From positions 62,001-126,000 of the forward strand of contig NZ_PZYY01000007.1 in assembly GCF_003047265.1 (NCBI RefSeq): 64,000 bases of DNA, read 5' to 3'. Positions 1 through 7,954 of this stretch are shown in pieces; the first letter of the stretch is position 1; each line of letters opens with the position of its first letter. The DNA is from Nocardioides terrigena. Lineage in GTDB: Bacteria > Actinomycetota > Actinomycetes > Propionibacteriales > Nocardioidaceae. The translations under genes were made by a program, and so were the position numbers. Below the pieces are notes generated by a model that had not been told where the DNA came from, searched no databases, and saw nothing but the letters and a program-made list of their open reading frames with translations.

Positions 1-262
1 GCGGACGTCATCAGAACAGGACAGCAGCCAACCAGGGGCAACTTGCCCAATGGCAACCGCCTTGCGGTCCGGGACCTCACGCGCATCAGCTCCCCCGGCC
101 CGGAAGGAGCCGCGCCGTAGCCGCAAGCTTGGCTTCCGCCAAGCCCACCGGCGCCCTCTTCCGTGCAGAGTCCGCGCCGCTGCCCAGCGCCAGCAGTCAC
201 GCAGGGGCGTGGGCCCCAACACCACCGACGAATGCCCCGTCACACCAAGCTAGTTGGCACAC

Positions 263-979
263 TCAGCGCGGAGAGGTTCGAGTTTTGGCGCCCTGAACAG
301 GCTTGGCGAACCACAACGTCCGGTGTGTCCACCGGCCCGGGCCGAGCCGGGTGCCGGAGCACACCAAAACGGTGAGCTCAGGTGGTCCCGAAGTGGAGTA
401 GAAGCGCGCCAACACACCTGGAGGAATCGCAGCGATCGCGACTTGTACCTTTTCTCGCACGCGATAGCAGACCCGCTCGCCTTCGGATCCTCGTACAACC
501 ATGAGGTCGCCGACCTCGAGCCGTCGAAGCAGAGCGTTCCCGAGGGCTGAACCGTCCGACCAGGTGTGCGCATTGAGCTTGACATTGCCCTGCGCGGATC
601 CTGGCTTCGCTCCGTAAAGATCCCAGGCGAAAGCCTGCTTCCCAGCGATGGAGATCGGTGGAACGCCGGGCACGTTCTGCAAATCACGCTTAAGCGCGAG
701 CGCTGACGCGCTCATTCTGAATCGCGGTAGAAGGACCATGCTGGGGACAAACGTGCCAGAACTCGGGCGGCACCTCAGTTGGGATTGCCCCGAACCAGCA
801 CTAACCTGGCGCGGGAACCCTGTCCAAGCGGTTGGCGACGACTCGCGCTCGGTTGGAGCAGCGCGGTAGTCCGTTGGGCTGTTCTGCAACGCCTGTAGCC
901 AGTAGGTCAGGCCCACCAAGCCGAACGCGACGGCCAATGCGCACCCGGCGGTCAAGGATGCTGCAGCTGCCCGGCCCAC
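263..979 (-). CDS. Class F/E-like sortase, membrane anchored
   Basis: 238 aa from a GTG start preceded by a GAGG-type ribosome site. One N-terminal hydrophobic segment (about residues 5-30) should anchor it outside the membrane. The C-terminal half has the sortase signature: His138 in AHTWSDG, followed by a G-D-x-(L/M)-x-V strand and a Y-x-V strand, then Cys207 in TVLVCSG and Arg220 before the last strand. Sortases join LPxTG-type proteins to the wall or to pili, but no sorting substrate is encoded nearby, so its partner is unknown. Short class F-like enzymes are common in Actinobacteria. It stands alone on the minus strand, with gene-poor DNA on both sides. The assignment rests on the H/C/R triad and its spacing. 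Confidence 0.8.
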   Translation of the reverse strand: MGRAAAASLTAGCALAVAFGLVGLTYWLQALQNSPTDYRAAPTERESSPTAWTGFPRQVSAGSGQSQLRCRPSSGTFVPSMVLLPRFRMSASALALKRDLQNVPGVPPISIAGKQAFAWDLYGAKPGSAQGNVKLNAHTWSDGSALGNALLRRLEVGDLMVVRGSEGERVCYRVREKVQVAIAAIPPGVLARFYSTSGPPELTVLVCSGTRLGPGRWTHRTLWFAKPVQGAKTRTSPR

Positions 980-1779
980 GTCCTACCTCAACCGCTGGGT
1001 GCTGGGGATCGAGAGCAAACGTCGGACCGCGGACTCGGCGAGCCGACCGGCTAGTGAGTCTAGGTCGGCCGCTCGTGCCCGGAGGTTTCCGTTCTCAGTT
1101 CTTCTACTCACGGCTGTGGCCAATCGCGATCGCTTGGAGCTCAACCGTATCTCCGAATCCGGCCAACGCAGAGACTGAAATTCCCAATGGGAGGAGACGG
1201 ACCGGCGAAGGGTGCTGCGGAGGGATGCTCAGCTATTCGAACGGCGACGCCTTCACGCTCATGAGGGAGCCGGCTCGTCCGCGGGACCGATAGCTCATAA
1301 CGCCCATTGGGGGTTCACCGTCGCTTCTCAAGTTCCTGCGCCAGGACATCGCGCCATCCACACGGACTCGGACTCCCTCGCCGACGCCGAGCTGTGTCTC
1401 GACGCGGCAGTCCCTTCTTGAGCCACGCCTCGTCACGGTGACCGGCGAGCCGCAGACCGAAAGAGAGCCACACCAGAACAGCCGGTGGGCAGCCGCATAG
1501 AGAGCTGCCCGCCGATCACCTACTGGAATCGTCTAGTAGCCGCCTGAAACCGTCGTGCGAAGAGGTTGATCCGGCAAAGCTGATGGCCACCGGCGGGTCG
1601 CACGCAAGGGCGCGGTCAGGCAAAGTGCGGCTCACATCGAGACAGAACGCGTGCCCCCGGTGCGCGAGTACCACGATGCGCGATTCAGAACCAGCGTCGT
1701 AACCCTCGAGAATGGAACCGCGACTCAGTTGGGGCACGCGGCGCCGTTCGGCGGGCGCCTCGGGTGAGTGGGGCAGCCT
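980..1779. other. Gene-poor interval
   Basis: About 800 bases with no convincing gene. Open frames on both strands give low-complexity Arg/Ser/Pro-rich translations typical of non-coding frames. The only mildly plausible frame is the small minus-strand one at 1516-1737, listed separately. The stretch may be eroded mobile-element DNA. Confidence 0.5.
1516..1737 (-). CDS. Small hypothetical protein (doubtful)
   Basis: 73 aa from a GTG start, ending 44 bases before the start of the alpha/beta hydrolase stop region. The translation is balanced in composition (MPQLSRGSILEGYDAGSESR at the N-terminus) with no membrane segment and no motif I recognise. It lies in the same orientation as the upstream hydrolase gene, so it could be its last operon member. 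No clear ribosome site is visible. It may be a chance frame. Confidence 0.25.
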   Translation of the reverse strand: MPQLSRGSILEGYDAGSESRIVVLAHRGHAFCLDVSRTLPDRALACDPPVAISFAGSTSSHDGFRRLLDDSSR

Positions 1780-2649
1780 TCACAGGAGGGGACCGAGCCA
1801 TGCGCCAACCTCGCGGTGACTTAGATAGTGCGAGATCGAATGCGCCTCGCTGGCCGGGTTCGTCACACGGACCTCCTTAATCGGGCCGCCGTAGCGCGCG
1901 GCAATCGGGTGGCCGAGGGCGACGAAGTCGTTGCGGTCCCATACGCTCAGCCATGCCGGGACGCCGGGGTGTGCCGGCCCCGGCTCCTTAAGGTTTCGGT
2001 AGACGCCCTCGAGACCTAGCGGGTCGCCGACTGTAACTAGGGCCTGGGTCCGCTCCCTTACGCCCTGGTCCTGCAGCAGGTCCAAGGTGACGGCGGACCC
2101 AAGGCTGTGCGCGACGATGAGCAGTTGGCCCTCGGCGGGGATTCCTGCGCGTAGGGCGTCCAGGACCGCCTCGCGCGCGTAGCGCAGGTACACCGCGACG
2201 TCGCGCAGCGTCGCCTCGATGATCTCCTGGTCGGCTTTGGTGTGGTCAGCCAGCAGCTTGGCAAGCTTCCGGGCACCCGGAACGGACAGGATCCTCTCCC
2301 AGGGGCCCTCGTCGTCGATCTCCGGGTCCACCCCGTCGGCTTGCTCCGCCATCGAGCGAAGTATGTCGCTCTCGGCCTCGGCCACGTCCTCGGGCATCAA
2401 CGGGTCCATGTGTTGATCGTGCAGCGACTCCAGATCGATGTCGGCGCCCGACTGGATCGCCTCGAGCTCCTTCAAGTGCAGCAGGTCGCCGTAGAAGGGC
2501 AGAACGGTCCGCATCTTGGCGAGGGCGTCATGCCCGGCCACGCTCAGCCCATAGTTGAGGCCGGCGACCCACTTGTCATGCAGCTGGGCCGGGTTCTTGC
2601 CCTGCTGGTTGCGGCCATGAATGAACACCACCGTCGTCGAGGTGCTCAT
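1780..2649 (-). CDS. Alpha/beta hydrolase (lipase-like)
   Basis: 289 aa. The N-terminal strand VVFIHGRNQ supplies the HG oxyanion element (residues 7-15). The nucleophile elbow is A-H-S-L-G-S with Ser182. Candidate acid residues are Asp238 or Asp241 in WDRND, and the general base is one of the His residues near 270-278. An acidic helical insert (about 85-150) separates strand one from the nucleophile, as in cap-containing lipases. There is no signal peptide, so it is cytosolic. Its ATG lies inside the protease stop codon (ATGA, 2646-2649), so the two are probably translationally coupled. The substrate is unknown; an ester, amide or phospholipid are all possible. Confidence 0.8.
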   Translation of the reverse strand: MSTSTTVVFIHGRNQQGKNPAQLHDKWVAGLNYGLSVAGHDALAKMRTVLPFYGDLLHLKELEAIQSGADIDLESLHDQHMDPLMPEDVAEAESDILRSMAEQADGVDPEIDDEGPWERILSVPGARKLAKLLADHTKADQEIIEATLRDVAVYLRYAREAVLDALRAGIPAEGQLLIVAHSLGSAVTLDLLQDQGVRERTQALVTVGDPLGLEGVYRNLKEPGPAHPGVPAWLSVWDRNDFVALGHPIAARYGGPIKEVRVTNPASEAHSISHYLSHREVGAWLGPLL

Positions 2650-3635
2650 GGCGCGATCCTCTTTCCTTGTTCCAGAACGGCCTGCTGCAGCATCTTGACC
2701 TCCTGTTTGCGTGGGCGCCGCGCTGCGATGTCGGCGACGATCCGGCTGATCCTTTTCGCAGCGTTGAAGTCATAGTCCTTCAGGCTGGGCGACATGTCCG
2801 GAGTCCAAATCTCGCCCGTCACGGTCAGGGCACGCCTCCGGCTGTCGCGTTTGGGTTTGCCGCCAAAATGCAGCCCAACGACTTCCCATTGATCGTTGAA
2901 GACCGGAGAGCCGGACGAGCCGCCGAGGGTGTCACCGGTGTAGTGCAGGGTGAGTTCGTCAGCGGCAAGCAATTGGCTGTTGCGGATCGTGATCCTCTTT
3001 CTGCCGCCGGACGGGTGATGAATGACGTTCAGCGGCTCGCCGTTGCTCGCCTTACCGGTGACGCCGATCAGTGGGAGGTATCCTCGGGAGGCGCCCGGCT
3101 GTGCGCCGCGTGCACCTGGCTTCACGGCCACCAGGGTGTAGTCCAGGCGGTCCTCACCACTCGTGAAGAACATCAGTGCGGGATCGAGCTCGAAAATCTG
3201 CGCTCTTCTTTCACGGCCGGCCTCGTCGTATTCATAGTCGAACTCGACAACGCACGCGCCAGCGACACCTTCGTCGGGAAGCACATGATGGTTTGTGAGC
3301 AGGACCGAGTTCGCCACCAAGAAGCCGGTGCCTTCAGCTCGGGTCTCCTCCGGCGCACCGGCAAGGCTTACCCTGCCTACCGCTCGCGCGCACCGCGCAC
3401 CGCGGGTCAGGAAGCTGGACCAGAGGGTTTCGTCACGGCCTCCCCAGATTCCCTCTCGGTCGTATTCGTTGAGGAACTCCGGGTGGTGATCGGTGACGTA
3501 TGCGCGGCGCGCCTGGCGCTGCTTGCGGGGTGCAGCCCTCGCAGGTGAGCCCGCCGCAATCGCGGCCAGTGTCTTCCGTCGTTGGACCGCGGTGCGCTGG
3601 GCCTGCGCCGACGGCACATCAAGCACTATGACCAT
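2646..3635 (-). CDS. Trypsin-like (V8/chymotrypsin fold) serine protease
   Basis: 329 aa from an ATG with a strong GGGGGAGG ribosome site. Residues 1-60 are basic and helical without a signal peptide, so the protease appears cytosolic, which is unusual for this fold. The catalytic triad is readable: His117 in LLTNHHVL, Asp165 in DRLDYTLV, and Ser241 in GGSSGSPV. The C-terminal 50 residues are a charged helix (MLQQAVLEQGK). Cytosolic trypsin-like proteases coupled to a second hydrolase are a recurring layout in bacterial conflict systems; that is inference here. It overlaps the downstream hydrolase by 4 bases and follows a membrane protein gene by about 125 bases. Confidence 0.85.
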   Translation of the reverse strand: MVIVLDVPSAQAQRTAVQRRKTLAAIAAGSPARAAPRKQRQARRAYVTDHHPEFLNEYDREGIWGGRDETLWSSFLTRGARCARAVGRVSLAGAPEETRAEGTGFLVANSVLLTNHHVLPDEGVAGACVVEFDYEYDEAGRERRAQIFELDPALMFFTSGEDRLDYTLVAVKPGARGAQPGASRGYLPLIGVTGKASNGEPLNVIHHPSGGRKRITIRNSQLLAADELTLHYTGDTLGGSSGSPVFNDQWEVVGLHFGGKPKRDSRRRALTVTGEIWTPDMSPSLKDYDFNAAKRISRIVADIAARRPRKQEVKMLQQAVLEQGKRIAP

Positions 3636-3760
3636 GTGGCCTCCCCCAAGTCTGGGTCATGCCTACTCTCTTGGCCCTGCAGGAGCAAGGGTTCGTTCCT
3701 AGAGCCGCCATCGGAGGTCAGCGCCGCTCAGGCGCATGATCAACCTCTCCGACGAGCGCA

Positions 3761-4996
3761 TCAGTGGCGTGTCAGCTCAAGCCGCCAACCGCCACGCCCA
3801 ACCGACACCAGCGTCTTCCCAGATTTCTCACCAGCCTTAGCGGCTATCCCCGCTGATGGCTCCGCCTCGACAATCCCGGTCGCCAGGTCGAGCTTCTTCT
3901 TCCCGGTCGTCCCGGCAACTCCCTCGCCCGCCCCCGTTGTCAGCGTCTTCGTCGCCGACCCGTCATCCTTCGCTGCCGGGTCCGGCTTCGCGCCCGATCC
4001 TCGCACCGCAACCAGTCGCGTCAGCAGGTCGAACCAGAACGGGCCACCGAGCATCACCAGCAGCGCCGTCAGGATCCACCCCAGAACAACCCATAACTGC
4101 GCCCGCGTCTCGGACCACGAACCGAAGACCTTGGGATCGCTGCCCTCGACCCAGACGGCCTTCGCCTCCGCGTTCCAGCCGACCGGGAACCCGACCTTCG
4201 CAACGAGTTTTGTCGCCTCGTCCACCGAGTCCACCGAGTCGGATGTCGGGTTCGTTGATGCGTCCGTCACGTACTTCTCCGCCGCATCGGTCACCGCGGC
4301 CCGCGCGACCGGATCGGTCCACAGATCCTGCGCCGCATCGATTGCCGACACGTTCCCCGCCCCAGCCAGCAGCAAGCCGATGAAGAACAGGACCAGGGTG
4401 GCCCACCGCTTGTACGAGCCCTCGGCCCGAGCCATCGACTCGTCGAACCACGTCTCCAGACCCGCCTTCACTTCGAGCAGGTCATCGCGGCCCTCTGCGA
4501 TCATCGCCGATAGGCGAACCTTTAGGTTCTCCGGCCACGACTCCGATACCGGCCGTTCATCGCTCGGTTCGACTTGCGAGATGTACTCGATGACGGCGTC
4601 AGCGAAGGCCTTCGATGAAAGGTAGCTAGGACCCTTGCTCTTGGTCCGGCGAAACAGGCTCTTCCCCGCCGCTGCCTCAGCTGCCAGCCAGACCGACGTG
4701 TTCTTCACCGCATCGAGCGCGTGTTGGTAGGTCGGATCCAGGTCACCCCACTCCTTGCCTTCGTCCTCGACGGCCTTCTTCCCCGCCTTCTTCGCCCTCT
4801 TGCCCTCATCCTTCGCCTTCTTGGCGTCCATCCCCGAGAGCAGTGCACCAATGCACCGCTCTAGATCCGTCGACCGTTTGCTGAACCAGCGCGAGATCAC
4901 CTCGCAGATCGCGGATGCGCCCGTAGCCAGGATGAAGAAGAGGGTCGCCAACCCGATCGCCGTCTCGAGCGCCTGGGATCCGAACATCGCCACCAC
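3761..4996 (-). CDS. Membrane protein with cytoplasmic helical domain, unknown function
   Basis: About 411 aa; GTG codons at 4996 and 4993 follow a GGGAAG site, and an in-frame ATG lies at 4987. One hydrophobic helix at residues 5-30, a Lys/Glu-rich linker with several K-K-A repeats (58-80), a soluble region, then two further membrane helices (about 215-235 and 300-325) flanking a 70-residue probably external loop. The C-terminal 80 residues are Gly/Ala/Lys-rich and disordered. No enzymatic motif is visible. It precedes the protease-hydrolase pair on the same strand, so it may be the membrane component of a three-gene unit. Confidence 0.7.
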   Translation of the reverse strand: MVAMFGSQALETAIGLATLFFILATGASAICEVISRWFSKRSTDLERCIGALLSGMDAKKAKDEGKRAKKAGKKAVEDEGKEWGDLDPTYQHALDAVKNTSVWLAAEAAAGKSLFRRTKSKGPSYLSSKAFADAVIEYISQVEPSDERPVSESWPENLKVRLSAMIAEGRDDLLEVKAGLETWFDESMARAEGSYKRWATLVLFFIGLLLAGAGNVSAIDAAQDLWTDPVARAAVTDAAEKYVTDASTNPTSDSVDSVDEATKLVAKVGFPVGWNAEAKAVWVEGSDPKVFGSWSETRAQLWVVLGWILTALLVMLGGPFWFDLLTRLVAVRGSGAKPDPAAKDDGSATKTLTTGAGEGVAGTTGKKKLDLATGIVEAEPSAGIAAKAGEKSGKTLVSVGRGGWRLELTRH

Positions 4997-5550
4997 CGCT
5001 TCCCGTCGCGGACTGCGTCTCGGAGCGGGCTATCCGCTAGGGACTGGAAGGGGTCGCCGGCACTCCCGTGCACCACTTATCCTCCACTGCTAAGTGCACT
5101 GTCAAGGCACACCAGACGACTCCCGGCGTCGGAGCCCTTGTTCTGCGCTGCTGGCGACTGTCTAGATCCGGCCCTCGTTATAGGTCGCGCCACCGTCGAA
5201 GTCAGTCCATCGGTCCAAGCGCCGGAGTGCGAGCGACGGCACACCTTTTCCCTTCCGCTGTGCCCTCAGCATGCGCACCTACTGCGGATGGACGACAACA
5301 CCCTCGCTGAGTTCGACAGTGGAGCATTGAGGCGAGAAGACGCACAGCCACCATCTGGCTATCAGCGCAGATCTGCTTGGCGGTGAGCCAGTCCCCGCCG
5401 TCGAGGGCTTCCTGCGCCCTCTCGATGAGGAGGTCCGAACTCACCTCGTCGGCGCCGTCCACGTCATCGATCGTGGTCCGCCGCACGGGCCGCCATCCCG
5501 GATGAGCGGACCATCCGATGGGAGGCAGGCGACAGAGCGTCGCAGAACAG
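4997..5550. other. Gap without a confident gene
   Basis: About 550 bases between two membrane protein genes. A minus-strand frame at 5202-5486 begins with a plausible acidic segment (DDVDGADEVSSDLL) but degenerates towards its end, and I do not call it. The region probably contains the promoter of the downstream 411-aa membrane protein gene. No strong hairpin or repeat is seen. Confidence 0.4.
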
Positions 5551-6642
5551 CTAGTTGCCGATCTGCGGGATGAATACGGCCAGGAAGCTGGTCACCAGCG
5601 GCGCCGCCAGACTGGTCAACGCAATGGGAGACCTGAAGAGAGAGCCGTTGAGATCGAGGACCGCGAGCAACCGGTCCTTCGCCGCCGCGTCGTCGGCGGT
5701 GATGGCAACGCTGCGGGGATATGCGCGGTTGAGCAGCATCGTTGCGGTTCGTCGCCACGACATCATCAGTGGCAGCACCACTAAGGAGAGCACGACAGTG
5801 AAGAACGCCCCGTAGACCAGTACCGCCGACGCGGGGAACTCTGCCTCACTGAGCGGGTCCGGAACGAGCGCGGCGCGCAGTGCCCCGGACAGCAGGACGG
5901 CGCTGAGGACAAGGGCGAGGAGCCGTCCCACCGCTGCCGCGATGTCGCTTCTGATGTCGAGCAATCGTTCCATCATGCCGTCCAGGTCCGCGACCGAGCG
6001 CGCGTCGGAAGCGGGGGCATGGAGGCTCGGGATCTCGGCGCGATACCGGCTTAAAAGCGCATGCGAGGCCCAGACGAGCACGATCCAGGGACCTGCTCCA
6101 GCGGCGCCGAGTAGCAGCAGCGCGAGGGCGATGAACCGCCAGTGTTCGATGGGCACCTCCGGCCCGCCCCGGCCACCGCCCAGCAGCGTGACGACGACGA
6201 TTGCCGCAAACAGCAGGTAGAGCCCGACGTACGCCTTTGCGGACGGCTCGCTCGCGCGGAGGCGTTCGTCGTGCAGTTCGCGGATCCCGGCAACGAGCGT
6301 GTCGATGAAGGCAACGCTTGCCAACGCGGCGACGCCGACCCAGGTCTGGAACGGTGCGCTGTCGACGAACGCTTTGTCCGTGTCGGCGCCTGCGCGCGTG
6401 ACCCCGAACAGGACCAGCCAAGCCGCGAGGGCGCCGACGGCGAATGCGATGCTCGTTAAAGCCGGATTCGAGCGGCTCGTCAAGAACTCCACGGACACCC
6501 TCCCGAGGTCATCGGCCACCGACTGGCCGTTACCAGCGTCCCACCTCTCCGGCTCGGCCCACCGATCCAGGTCCCCGAAAGGGGCGCTTCTCCGCCCGCG
6601 TACGTGCACGCCTGCCGCGGACAGTAGGAGGGTCTGCTGCAC
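5551..6642 (-). CDS. Polytopic membrane protein, unknown function
   Basis: Up to 363 aa from GTG; the first 50 residues are hydrophilic and the true start could be a downstream Val (VADDLGRV, VSVEFL). Six to seven hydrophobic segments are visible: about 62-80, 97-112, 143-155, 170-192, 235-262, 270-298 and 335-358. There is no recognised transporter or sensor motif. It lies downstream of the RsbW-like ATPase on the same strand and may share its transcript. Its role is not assigned. Confidence 0.65.
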   Translation of the reverse strand: MQQTLLLSAAGVHVRGRRSAPFGDLDRWAEPERWDAGNGQSVADDLGRVSVEFLTSRSNPALTSIAFAVGALAAWLVLFGVTRAGADTDKAFVDSAPFQTWVGVAALASVAFIDTLVAGIRELHDERLRASEPSAKAYVGLYLLFAAIVVVTLLGGGRGGPEVPIEHWRFIALALLLLGAAGAGPWIVLVWASHALLSRYRAEIPSLHAPASDARSVADLDGMMERLLDIRSDIAAAVGRLLALVLSAVLLSGALRAALVPDPLSEAEFPASAVLVYGAFFTVVLSLVVLPLMMSWRRTATMLLNRAYPRSVAITADDAAAKDRLLAVLDLNGSLFRSPIALTSLAAPLVTSFLAVFIPQIGN

Positions 6643-6660
6643 AACTAGTTTCGGCCTGAC

Positions 6661-6822
6661 CTAGTCCAAGTAGCCGCGAAGGCGGCGTCGTCCTATTGCC
6701 GCAGATACCGAACGTTCCGCCTGTCGTTTTCGTGCGGTCACCTTCGGCAGCGCGCTGCCCACTTCTTCCACCCACGGGTCTCTGACGCCGATCCCGTCGG
6801 GAGAGGGACGAGTCGGGGGCAT
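6661..6822 (-). CDS. Possible small basic protein
   Basis: 53 aa (starts MPPTRPSPDG, ends RRRLRGYLD), ATG 23 bases after the stop of the upstream ATPase gene and ending 19 bases before the next membrane protein gene. Its central segment, ALPKVTARKRQAERS, would form a basic helix. The spacing fits an operon member, but there is no recognisable domain and the gene could be spurious. Confidence 0.3.
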   Translation of the reverse strand: MPPTRPSPDGIGVRDPWVEEVGSALPKVTARKRQAERSVSAAIGRRRLRGYLD

Positions 6823-6844
6823 GTGGCCGATGGTGGTGTGGCCG

Positions 6845-7786
6845 TCAGCCTCGCTCGCGGAGCCACTCCTCGTATGGCACGGGCTCCGCTTCTTCCTCCG
6901 CCTGGCTGACGATGGAGTAGGTGAACCAGGTGCGCAGCGACACCATCTCCGGAGTGGACCGCAGCGTGAGCAGCTGGTGGGTCTCGCTGATCTCATCAGC
7001 CAGGTTGTCGGCGGCCAGTAACTCACGGAGCGTCGCGGCCATCTCACGGGGAAGTGTCATCTCGATGTCGACGTACTCCATCCCCATTGCGGCGGCGTCC
7101 AGGGCGGTGCGACGACCCAGGTGGCGCGCAAAGGCAGGGCGGGTCACCAGTCGCTCGATGAGCAGACCCAGCTCCCGCGGTGGCGTCGCACCCTCGTTGT
7201 AGTCGATGAGCTGGAGCTCCCGAACCAGGTCGTCGAGCCGCTGGTCGATCTGGAGTGCGAGCTGCACCGGGCACCGAAGTAGCTTCACCCTCGCCCAGTC
7301 GGCGGGCAGGACGACCTGCTGCGGTGCCGCGCGTTCGCGGTATTCCACTACCGGCGGGCGTACGTCGTGCTCGACGCCGTCGCCGGCAAGTTCGGCCCAT
7401 ATGCCTCGTCCATCGAGGCGCTCCTCGATCCCCCAGGACTCCGCCAGGACCGACACGATCGCCAAGCCGCGACCGGTGGTGCCCTGGCTCTCGACAGGTG
7501 GCGGGGCCACCGCCGCGAGCGGGACCATGCCGCCCGCGTCCTCCACCGTGAGCCGCACGCCCGGCTCGACGTCACGCAACCGAACGCGTAGGTAAGGGCT
7601 GCCGCTGTGCAGGGCGGAGTTCGCCGCCATCTCGGTGACGCACAGGGCGGCGTCGTCGACGAGATGCTCGCGGCCCCACTGCCGCAACCCGTCGATGACG
7701 AACCTGCGCGCTCCCGGGACACTGGAGGTGTCAGCGACGAGCTGGACTCGCAACTCCGGGTGGGCCCCTCCGGGCAAGGACGTCAC
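6845..7786 (-). CDS. RsbW/SpoIIAB-like ATP-binding protein with extra C-terminal domain
   Basis: 313 aa from the GTG at 7786, chosen because the HATPase fold starts right after it (SLPGGAHPELRVQLVADTSS); the frame stays open upstream. N box: E-M-A-A-N-S-A-L-H, with S-V-P-G-A-R-R before it. The G1 (VEDAGG) and G2 (TTGRGLAIV) boxes complete the GHKL ATP site. Proteins of this kind are anti-sigma factor kinases that bind sigma factors or phosphorylate anti-anti-sigma STAS proteins. No sigma or STAS gene is adjacent. The second half (about 150 aa after residue 160) is helical and not part of the usual short family; it may be a partner-binding domain. Confidence 0.75.
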   Translation of the reverse strand: MTSLPGGAHPELRVQLVADTSSVPGARRFVIDGLRQWGREHLVDDAALCVTEMAANSALHSGSPYLRVRLRDVEPGVRLTVEDAGGMVPLAAVAPPPVESQGTTGRGLAIVSVLAESWGIEERLDGRGIWAELAGDGVEHDVRPPVVEYRERAAPQQVVLPADWARVKLLRCPVQLALQIDQRLDDLVRELQLIDYNEGATPPRELGLLIERLVTRPAFARHLGRRTALDAAAMGMEYVDIEMTLPREMAATLRELLAADNLADEISETHQLLTLRSTPEMVSLRTWFTYSIVSQAEEEAEPVPYEEWLRERG

Positions 7787-7954
7787 GCTGGCATTGTGCC
7801 CGACCTGTACGCCACCCCGATCGTGTCGATTCGCGACGACGCTGAGGGCCGTGCCCCCGCCGCAGAGTCGCTCCGGACGTGCGGTCTTCGCCGCCTTCGT
7901 GCCCAGACCCGCGCCTCTAAATCGTGTCGCCTTGTGGGCGTGCACTTGGGAGCT

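Noticed and set aside
1521..1538. TACTGGAATCGTCTAGTA, looking like a BlaI-type dyad
   Set aside because: The spacer is 8 not 7 and one half is TACTG, and it lies far from the regulon in a gene-poor stretch.
5202..5486. Minus-strand frame with an acidic start
   Set aside because: The second half becomes low complexity and there is no ribosome site; not enough to call a gene.
1780..7786. A named anti-phage defence system
   Set aside because: No nuclease, reverse transcriptase, TIR, STAND ATPase or methylase hallmark is present, so I only flag the protease-hydrolase cluster as a candidate.
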